The position numbers were made by a program, and so were the translations under genes. 64,000 nt of DNA from Owenia fusiformis (taxonomy: Eukaryota > Annelida > Polychaeta > Sabellida > Oweniidae), in the NCBI GenBank assembly GCA_903813345.2, contig CAIIXF020000012.1, positions 15,060,020-15,124,019 of the forward strand. The letters are read 5' to 3'. Every line of letters starts with the position of its first letter. Position 1 is the stretch's first letter. The notes under the pieces are model-generated. The model made no database searches, was not told the DNA's origin, and saw only the letters and a list, made by a program, of their open reading frames with translations. Below, one piece after another: positions 34,939 to 46,014 of the stretch.

Positions 34939-36499
34939 TTCATTTTGTGTATATACACTTCAAAACACATGAATTTTCAAAACCCCTCTAGGAGAATGAT
35001 TTTACTATTGGCAAGAGCTTTACAAGAGACATCAGTCTTGTCTTTTAACCCATAGATACCAGCCAGATTATTTTGTTATAGTAGTAATATCAGAAGCTAA
35101 ATAAATATTCTTCAACATGTACACTCTTCAAACTATTCGTTATACAAAACTGTACCTGCTTCATGCTTCCCGTGACAGATCTTACACTTATTTCATAGCT
35201 GCGATTCCATCTTTCTATTTCTCCTTGTTTAGTTTGAGTAAATAAGCTATGGATGATGTAATTTAACTTTTACTTTGACACATATTATTTTAATTGTTGC
35301 AGGAAGTTGTGTGTTCAAATACCATTGTAAAGCTTACGTCACATTTAAGGAATTACAGCTGCCAGAAACGAAACACCTTTGGATTCCGACAGAAACCTTT
35401 CCCACTGATAAGACATTACTATTAATATTCCTCCTTTATTGAGGCTTTGATACTTCTACAAAACGATCTGGCCAGCATCTATTCTAAACAAATAAATGTC
35501 CTTGAAACAAATGCTCGATGTTTTGAATCAGATGGTGAAACTGAAACTTGAAAAAAATATCAAAATTTCAATGTCAAAATGTGACAAAATTGTTCAGTGG
35601 ATTATTTCAAAATTAGATCAGCATTACGCAAGATGATTTAATGCTTCTAATTAACACTTACTTACTTATATTCATGCAGGTTTTCATTCCATATTTTGCC
35701 AAAAATTAGAGACGATTTCGATCCGGTTTGAAGACACGATTTCTGCTTTTTGATCTCGTACTGGCGAGAGTATGATATCCTGATTTTACAATGTTATAAC
35801 AAACATAATTTTAAGATACTTTTTGATCCATTGATTAGATTTAAACAAAAAGTGTTTTAATAGTTCCTTATTCTCAATATTTTCAAATATTAGAAAAAAA
35901 TATCAAGTCACATGATCTGAAGTTCAAAATGGCGGACGACCATTTAAAATTTACTTTCAAAATTTAGGGACATTTTCCTAAATTGCATCGTTTGTGTAAT
36001 GCCATCTGTTAAACTATATAGTTAAGCTTAATGGTATTTATTGCTTTAAACCATATTCATGGTAATAGGACATCAAATGTGTTCCAAGAGCCTGTAATAG
36101 AACACCTGGAAGTAAGCACTGGATAGGGATTTGGCCTTGGCTTTTGGCTCGCCTTTGGACCGAGCCGGTAGACCAGAGAAAATACAATGGCTGGGTAAGA
36201 CATCTTCCTGGGTTATTCTCAATCAATGAAGACTTATTGCCTTGTTCATATGACTTGCATATTGTCATTATAAATTATTCAGAGTCAAAAAATTGAGTCG
36301 AGGTCTGTATTCATGCACGAGAACACATATTGTTTTATGATCATATCCGCTCATTACTTTTATGAAACCATGAACAAAGTAGAGCAATTCTCTCCATTTC
36401 TGAATCTAAGAACTGCTATCCTAACCTTGAGTTGGCAGTGTAACCACCCATGGGCACGCTCATCCAGTGTGTAGTTTAGCGAGTCAGATAGTAGACCTA
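34939..36499. other. Intergenic region upstream of HPS4
   Basis: Should contain the HPS4 promoter and any non-coding first exon. 'caaaatggcggac' at about 35926 resembles a YY1 site as found near many animal promoters, but the same phrase also occurs in a repeat near 49100, so it is weak evidence. Confidence 0.35.
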
Positions 36500-36625
36500 T
36501 GGAGTGTGCTAAATTCTATGCCCCCTGTGGGAATTGAAGCCAGTACCAATTCCATAAGACTGAACCCACTGTGGCTTTAGCCAAAGGGGCTAGCCACTGC
36601 AATCCACAGTTGACTTGCTATCGAG
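36500..36625 (-). mobile_element. tRNA-derived SINE-like fragment
   Basis: Minus strand has 'agtggctagcccctttggc' (A-box-like) and, about 50 bp later, 'ggcttcaattcccacagggg' (B-box-like). Confidence 0.4.
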
Positions 36626-36674
36626 GGCCGTTATAGCAGCACTAAAGTTATTACAAAGTTCATAAATTTAAAAA

Positions 36675-36775
36675 AAATCATCCACAAGAAGCGCTAGGAA
36701 CTGGGATTCAACCCAAGACCTCTTACGCCCGAGAGAAGACTTTCACTACACTATCTTACTACATCGTAACTACAT
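36675..36775 (-). mobile_element. tRNA-derived SINE-like fragment
   Basis: Minus strand has 'gatagtgtagtgaaagtctt' then 'gggttgaatcccagttcc', an A-box/B-box pair at tRNA-like spacing. It ends about 35 bp before the first visible HPS4 exon. Confidence 0.45.
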
Positions 36776-36809
36776 GTAGGATACAATATACTTGAATTCA
36801 TTTTTCTAG

Positions 36810-39800
36810 GCTTGATGGGCAGATGTTCTTTATCTATGACCATACTGTCATACAGGGAGAAGCAGATGATATCAAAGATGCCATAAAATACTTCTATCCA
36901 CCTTCAGTAAGTATACAACAGTACGGTGTATATATTGTATGTGCACTGTGCTTATATTTGAAAATAAACTTCATATTTCTTAGAAAATATATGTAGGTTT
37001 AAAATAGATACCTTTTTGAAAGATGATCTTGCATTCCTTGTATAACTAGTCACATGTGTACTTTAGTATGTTTGAAGCCTTTTTCAAAAAGAAATCGAAG
37101 AAGTGTTGGTACATATATATATATGAATTATTGTTTCAGATTGATATAACCAGTAGATGTGAGACATGTGGTCAGCTGATGGGGATGGTGGGATTCTTCC
37201 AGGAGTTTTGCCAGTCTCCTCCAAGTATTATACAATTACAGCATGATACATATGCACTGAAACACTGTGAACAATACACATGGGTAAGGATCTTTATGGG
37301 GCCTCTTTGATTATAATGAACACTTATTTCTTCCATCTTCAGTATTACTATTTTTCTTCACATTTACAAAATATTATTATCAATTTAAATTGTAATTTTA
37401 ATTCTTTACCTGTAAAATACCTGTATTACATAATGGTCTATTTGTTCTATTGTTTTAGTCTATGATGTCATAATTACAGCAACTATTTTCAGTTGCTTGA
37501 AAAAGATTTAAAGAATAAATCGAAATATTGCAAAACAAAATCAGCTTGTTAAATTGTAATAATGATAATTTTGATTCAAGCTGTCTTATTATGTTATATA
37601 ATCTGTGTAGGCAAAAATCTGCTGTGCATTTTAACATTTAACGTAAAAATAAATTATGAATCTAATGCATGGATCAACTGCATCACCAGAATGTTTCATA
37701 TTCTTATTTAGACATTTTTGTTATGAAAATAAAGTGGAATACTGTCGCCAATTTTGGGATCCTGGCAACATCCCTGAAAGTCTTAACACATTTTTTTGGG
37801 ATTGCAGGCTCTCGCCTCCGCCAGTGCTGAACCAATCAAATCTGTGGAGAGACAGCTTGACAAACTGTTCAACACATTTACGTTTTATCAGCATAGCCTC
37901 GGAGAGGTACAAGAGGTTAGTAAACATAAAACACATAATTGTTTCCCCCATTGTTTACTCATCTAGCCAGTACAAAATTCTAATATTCACAATTTTGACA
38001 AAAGTGCCATTTTTCATGATTTTTCTCATTTTCAAATGATTGATTTTATTGGAATTTCAAAATCTGTTGACCAGAAATTTATTGCATGCTAGTAGTCTAT
38101 AGTCAAAAATATTGCCTTCTTATTGGCCAATCATAATCAAGTATTTCATTGAAAGTTCTAACAATAAAAAATATTGTATTCTTGATTTTAGAGGTGCGGT
38201 GGGGATGGTGAAACATTTACCAGAGAGTTGCAGTACATCTTTGATTGTTACCTGCCATATGTACGTTGCTATGGTGACCCAGTTGCATCAGCATTCCAGT
38301 CTATTCCATCAGTCGTGCTTCCAAAGGTAAAATAAGAATTTAAAAAAAACTCACTTGAAAAGTCCTTATTTTTTCTATTTTACTTTTAATATAATGTGAT
38401 GTCATAAATTGTATTGACCTAACCTAATTAAGACAAAAATTCATTAAATGACACCAATAAGTTGAGTTCCAAAATGGTTTCATAAGTGCCAAAAAGATGT
38501 GTGAAATAACAGGTCTTATCTAGTCTCTCTTAAAATCCTATACTCATAGATTTGATTTACATGTAAATGAATCATCAGGGAAGAACACTTGCCTAAAAGG
38601 AACAGTTTTGTCAGTGTGGAGTAGGGCTGGCACAGAACGGAACGGAATCGGAACGGAACGGAATTCGGAACTTTGCTTCGGAATTCGGAACTTTCGGAAT
38701 TTCGGACCTTATTTAAAATAGTTCCTTCTTCTCCCCTTAAGTTCTCATTTTGTTACCATTGGAACAGCAGTGTACAACTATATACATATATAAGCTGTTA
38801 TGTTCATTAAATACAAACACTAGCACTATCTAACTGCCAGAACAAGTGGCATAAATGTTCAAAACTAATGGCAAAATGTTAATGTCCTTGTCTTCTTGGC
38901 ACCTTGGCAATACAACTGTTACTGTATATTGTCTTTCTTACAATAATTGTATTTTCTTATAGGTACTGAATATATATAAAACAATCATACTTTATTTATT
39001 TCTATCATTCATTACATATAAAACAACTTTACCGAGTGAAAATGTTTAATAATTATATATATTTATTGAATTCGTTTCATAGTACTAGTTCGCTATAGCG
39101 AGTTAGCGTGTCACTATAACGAAAAGTGAATGTTCTTTAAGGAAAATAAAAGTTCCGAAAATTGTCGGAATATGAGAAGGTAGGTCCGAAAGTCTGTTTC
39201 CGAAGGCAAAATCGGACGGTTCGGACAATAATTCCATTCCGTGCCAGCCCTAGTGTGGAGGATATTAACAAGTTTTACTGTATAGTTCATTTTGGTATAT
39301 CCAACTTTCCAGAATGGGGCCAGTATATTCCTGAAGGCGTCTCACATGTTGCAGTTCAGTCAGAGAAGGGCAGGTGTCATAGCTGGATGCCTCTTCTATA
39401 AAAACAGGTAAGAGATCATTATTTTCATGGTGTTTCAAACGTAATGAATTACATTCCTAATTGACTCTCTCTCTCGTTCTCAAAAAATGTAATTGAACTG
39501 AAATTATCATTGAATTAAAAATTGTATTTAAATCTATCTATTTTCACAAAACATATTGAACTTTTAGTACCTCCCCTAACTTGTCCAAAATTATTTCGGA
39601 GCTTAAAAATGATTTTTTGATAAAACAGTAAACCCTTATTACAAAGTGCGAAGAAGTGATTTTCATTGAAAAATGTTGCTTCGTGGCATCTTCAAGTACC
39701 CCAACAGTCACCTCATGGTATATTGTTTTACAGGGTGCTATGCAGCCAGTTGACATCAGAGCTGACTGACAGATTGCTACTGATTAGAGCCCAACAGAGT

Positions 39801-42800
39801 CATGTAAGTACAGTGCGTCATCATATAATTGATGAAATAGCTAAATCCATGTAAGTGCAAGCCTGAGAGTACAGTAGAACCTGTACATTTCAAGATCTCT
39901 GCAATCTGACCACTTCTCAGTATGAACACTTTTTGAAGCCCCAATTTTGTAATTGCAAATTGATTACTTGTTAGGTAAAGAAACCTTGAAATGTCAACAC
40001 CTGCTATTCTGAACACTTCAGTCAGTCCCAATGGCGTTCAGATAAGACAGGTCTTACATGATGTCCCATAATTATTCAAATAGCACTTATTGGTTCCGCT
40101 ATAATATGTCTTACAATTGTAGTTTCTCTTTCACTTACCATTACATTTTAGGACTGCAGGTTTTATGAAAATTGATTTTGTTTCAGCTGCCTTGCAAAAC
40201 AATCACTCCGAGCTTCAACATCCCTATAGGTGTCAGGCTGATCTCAGTCCATCTAACACCAGAGGAATTTATGATGTTATGCCCATTACATCATCAGGAA
40301 CGTCAGCGTTACACTTCCATCATCAACTTTGAGGGTGAAAGCCGCATATCACAATCCAGTAATGGTGCGTCATCAGAAACTGTATTAGAAGACAATGATT
40401 CCGTGTTTTATGCTGAGTCATCCAGTACATTACAAAATGGCCGACTTTCCCGCCAAAATTCCAGTGCTTTGCACTCCAGGCAGGGTTCCTCTAGTGACCT
40501 TGATTTGTCTTATTCTACTAGTGGAGATGGCTATGATCCGACAGGGTCACCATTAAAAAAAGACCCCTTAGGTAGGCTGACAGAGGTATCTGAACATGGT
40601 ATTGCTACCATGGCAAAGTATGTTAAGAGATATCAAACGATCGATACAGATGATTCAAATAATGAAGATGAGTCACCTGAGTCTAATAGACTCACAGTTC
40701 AAGCTGATGTACATCAATCTGGAAATATTTCAAGTTCTCCTATCCTCAAAAGTCCGAAATCCCTTAAAGGAGTCCCAAGAGAGCCTGATATTGAAATTAA
40801 CCAACATTACAGTAGAAATCCTAGAAAGTCTCTAAGAGATAGAGTAGAAGATGCTATAGCCTCACAACATGAAAGCTCAACAACCAACAGTATTGACTCC
40901 AATAGTGAAGACAATACAAATAGTCACAATGAATCAAGTCATAATACACATGTGAATAAAGAACACATGAATCAGTCAGATGCTAAGCAGTCAGAAGAAC
41001 ACACACCAGATGTTCAAAAACCAAATACCCAGCAAGGTTCAGACATTCCACATAATCAGAATGTTCTTGAAAATTCTAAACTTGAAAATCATGGAATCCA
41101 AAACAATGAGATTACTAGTATCCCAAGTATTGAGGGTCAAATATCTGAATCTCCTAATGACCTTGGAACATCTAATGACCAGTATAACCAAAATATAGGA
41201 ACAGCTTTTCAAGGTACATCTAGCATTACTCCAGCTGAAATTGAGGCTATAAATGATAGCAATACTCCTTCCATTAATGCTGTGGAACATGTCACAAATG
41301 AAGTGAATAATTCAGTTGATAAGATAGGACAGATTGAAGAAGTGAATGACACAAGTGCTAGACAGGATGGCGCCCAAGTCCTTAAAGAAATGAATAGTAC
41401 AAATGCCATGATAGGACAAAATGAAGCCCCTGTGAAGTGTGAAGAAGAAGTGAATAATTTAGATGATAAAGAAGGACAGAACGATAACACAGAAAATCTT
41501 GTAACTGATTCAGGTGTTGATATTAAGGAACAAAGTTCCAGCTCAGATGAAAACTCCAGTCAAACACACAGAGACAATGAATCCACCAACCTTTCCAGAC
41601 AGTTAAATGATGAATCAATAGATACAAGCAACAGATTAAATAAAAGTGGCATTAACTCAAAACAAATCAACATTGTCTCAAAACAAGAACTCAATGACTC
41701 AAAACAAATCAACATTGACTCAAAACAAGAACTCAATGACTCAAAACAAATCACCATTGACTCAAAACAAGTGCCCAATGACTCCAATGAAGGCAGCCGT
41801 AAAATAAAGAAAGACTTGTTAACAAGAAGGACATTACAGATTCTCAATGCACCTTTAAAAGATCACAAAGCACAATTAGAAGATGGAGATGATGATAAAA
41901 CACCTATATATGAAAACATCCCAAGTATTTTACCACAGGCAAAATCCCAGCCACATGATGTCACTACAAATGTCACCAAACCTGAACCAATCAACATTGA
42001 AACGCCAGTAGCTGATCAATCCAACCCTGATGACTTGAATAAGCCCAAAAAGGGTAAACCCAATGTTCCGTCTCACATGGTATTTGATGTATCTAAAATC
42101 GCTAACCTTGAGGAAATGTCTGTATTTGTACAAGGACACTCTGAGATGGTTATGCTGCTATTGGTAGAGAATGACATGGTAAACAGAGAGGCTACTATAC
42201 AATCTTTGGTAAGTTGTACCTGAGCACATGGTGCCAACTTCACGAGCGGTAATATGTGACATATTAATTGTTAAAAAAACTACAGTTTTTGTGACACTCA
42301 ATAGCGCTGATGATAGCCTCTAGATTGTTTCATTGTAATAATTTTTAATAGTTTACCAATGGTGACATTTTGTAACATACATGAGGATAAATGTTTGATT
42401 TCGGGGATAGGATGGTCAGTCTAAATGTAATATATGTTCAAAACTGCTCCATTTACAAATGGCAGTGTTCTCCACATGATTTTATCTCATGTGGGTGCAA
42501 AATTCTCATTTTCACAATTCAGACCAAAATTGGTCAAAATATGCCAATTTTACATGGTTTTTCTCATTTTCAAGTGGGTGCAAATGGATTTTCAGGTGGG
42601 TGCAAGCCTGTTTTTAAAATCTCAGCTGGATGCTGCGCCCACTCACTGAAATGTGTTCCACATGTTCCACTTGACAGATTAACCTGTAATTACTGTTTTG
42701 CGATACCATTGAAAAATTGACTTGGTCCCTTAATTGTCTTGCTCTAAATGTAGTTTTTTTATTTTACAGTGGAGGTTTGCTCTGCCTCAACTAGCTGAAT

Positions 42801-45800
42801 TAGAAGGCATGATAAAAGCGGTCTCATCACAGAAACAGGTGAGTTTTACCTTAATGTAAATGGTATACAGTGATCTCTCCCAACATTCACAGGTCATTAT
42901 CAGGATCATTGGCAGCACATTAACTATACTCAAAATTTTGTAATTGTATTGCGTAACCCAAAATACAGTACACTAAGTAGTACTGTTTTTATATCCTTGT
43001 GGTTTGATCAACTTGAGTAGCTTTGGTCAATTCCTCATCCACTTTATTTTGGTAAATGTCATTGTGGACACAATAAGTCTATCTTCTGTTGAAACTGTTT
43101 TTTAGAAAATTGTGCCTTGTTAATTCACTGAGAAAAGCACAACAAAGCCAAGTTCACACCGGAATAGCCTGACAATGGTAAAGTTAGATACCGTTGTCAC
43201 AAATTGTGGACATAACCGTGGCTTCAATTAGATTTTCATGAACTGTATGTTTAATAGAGCACCTAGACTAGATTCCTTTGGAACAACAATCAATCAAAGT
43301 GTCTTAATACTCATTGTGCAGTTAATAATGTTCTACCATCAAAATAAAGTCTTTAATTTAACCTATCAAAATGAGATACAGGACAATGGACACTGTAATT
43401 ACCATATGCCGTTGTCTTTCTAAATTACTCAAATTCAGATTCTGTTGTCATTGACGATATGAAAGAAGCTATATTGTGGCGATTCACGACCCAATTTGAT
43501 CGAAATTGGGATTTCACATGAAACATCATCACAAGAGCTTAATACGTGCACAGAATTAGTGACGATAAAATCCCATGAAATGAGGATCAAGTGATTAAAC
43601 AGTTGAAGTGACGGTTTATGTCCGCCATTTGTGACAACGGTATCTGACTTTACCATTGTCAGGCTATTCCGGTGTGAACTTGTCTTTGCCTCAAAGGTTG
43701 GGAGAACAAGAATGATCACATTGCTGACATCGTAGCAAGTATTGAAATCAATAAAGAAATTGTTCTATGTAAGTTCATCTCTCTGGTTAATATATCAGAA
43801 ACAAGTCAAATTCTTTACTTCAGAGAATATTTTTAATTTATTGAGACTTTCGACTAATATCCCTTAGTCTTTTTCAAAATATAACAGCATGTATACATTT
43901 ATGTGACGTCATAAACAGACAATGGAAAATTTAATTATGTAACAAATGACCTAGTAACCTAAAAAATAATAACAACAACAAAAAAACATAGATACGAAAA
44001 AACGAATGACCTAATAATAACCTTAAGATAAATATATCATCGTTATGGTAACAATTAAACTCAAATATTACTATTGCATACTTTGCTATACCATTCTTAA
44101 TTTACAATATTTTATGATACAAATTGTCCAACTGATACCCATTATCTCTGTTCATTTTAGGTTGCATTGTTTTAATATGAATTGCTTCCTTAACCCTACG
44201 TTTAAGATCATGACTCTCATTATCAATGATTTTTACATTGTTCCAGTTTATATTATGATCATATTCCATGGAATGTTCAATAACCGCAGAAGCAAGACCT
44301 CCAGTCGACAGTAATGTGGGTCTACGATGTTCTCTAATTCTAGTAACTAGTTCCCGCTTTGTTTCACCTACATAAGTGGCAATACAGTCTTTACAATCAA
44401 TTTTGTAAATTACACCGGACTTCTTTTTATCATTAGTTTTGTCCTTTAAATGCACCAACTGTTTCTTGATAGTATTCTGCGATGAGAAACATACTCGGAC
44501 ACGATGCCTTTTAAAAATACGCCGTAACTGGTTGGAAATACTAGGGATATACGGAAGAACTGCAGTACACCTTATATCGTCATCATTTCTTCTTCTGTTT
44601 ACATTATTTAAAGACATGCGACAAATAATGTAAACAGAACAAGAAATGATGACGATATAAGGTGTACTGCAGTTCTTCCGTATATCCCTAGTATTTCCAA
44701 CCAGTTACTGCGTATTTTTTTAAAAGGCATCGTGTCCGAGTATGTTTCTCATCGCAGAATACTATCAAGAAACAGTTGGTGCATTTAAAGGACAAAACTA
44801 ATGATAAAAAGAAGTCCGGTGTAATTTACAAAATTGATTGTAAAGACTGTATTGCCACTTATGTAGGTGAAACAAAGCGGGAACTAGTTACTAGAATTAG
44901 AGAACATCGTAGACCCACATTACTGTCGACTGGAGGTCTTGCTTCTGCGGTTATTGAACATTCCATGGAATATGATCATAATATAAACTGGAACAATGTA
45001 AAAATCATTGATAATGAGAGTCAAGATCTTAAACGTAGGGTTAAGGAAGCAATTCATATTAAAACAATGCAACCTAAAATGAACAGAGATAATGGGTATC
45101 AGTTGGACAATTTGTATCATAAAATATTGTAAATTAAGAATGGTATAGCAAAGTATGCAATAGTAATATTTGAGTTTAATTGTTACCATAACGATGATAT
45201 ATTTATCTTAAGGTTATTATTAGGTCATTCGTTTTTTCGTATCTATGTTTTTTTGTTGTTGTTATTATTTTTTAGGTTACTAGGTCATTTGTTACATAAT
45301 TAAATTTTCCATTGTCTGTTTATGACATCACATAAATGTATACATGCTGTTATATTTTGAAAAAGACTAAGGGATATTAGTCGAAAGTCTCAATAAATTA
45401 AAAATATTCTCTGAAGTAAAGAATTTGACTTGTTTCTAATAAAGAAATTGATTGTCATATTCTCTGACTGTAATGAGTACACAGTTTCAATGAGCACACA
45501 AGCAGCTTTTATAATGAATATTGTCTCAAAAAACATGAAGTTTAATTAAAAAGTCGTCAAATATCAAAATTCGACAAATTAAATATCCTCATGAACTTCC
45601 CTGTTCTCTAGAAACTACTTAGTAAACCCCATGTTTTGGACCTAGTTAGTGTGCTTTTTATTTTGAAGTTCTTATCCATATGTTTTAGAACACCCATGGA
45701 GACCATTTGAATTAGTTATTTTCATATGTTTTAGAATACCACTATTTAGCATATTTTTATATTATATTAGCATATACGTATTATGTCTTATTAGCATATT

Positions 45801-45981
45801 TTATATGGCAAATATTTTAGCATACCATTATTTCTCTTTTTTTCCATATGTTTTAGAACACCCCTGCAGACCACTATTACTTCATAAGATATGACAGTTT
45901 CCAGAAAACCTTGGAAGGTAAGATTACAGGTTATTGATTGTGTACCTGTTTGTGATTATTGGGTCTATGTGACGCCACATA

Positions 45982-46014
<33 letters not shown>

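Larger units (their letters stand above)
43750..45450. mobile_element. Penelope-like retroelement, head-to-head inverted pair
   Basis: Two copies of about 815 bp (43797-44612 minus, 44625-45437 plus) form a near-perfect inverted repeat around a 12-bp centre. Each encodes the C-terminal endonuclease part of a Penelope-like element. AATAAAGAAATTG occurs on both outer sides (43750-43762 and 45438-45450), a 13-bp target duplication that makes the pair a single insertion. 5'-truncated, inverted or partly tandem copies are typical of Penelope insertions. Reverse transcriptase is absent, so it cannot move by itself. High arm identity points to a recent event. Confidence 0.85.

Noticed and set aside
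35926-35965. ATGGCGGACGACC as the HPS4 start codon
   Set aside because: The frame reaches a stop after 12 codons with no donor before it, and the phrase also occurs in a dispersed repeat.
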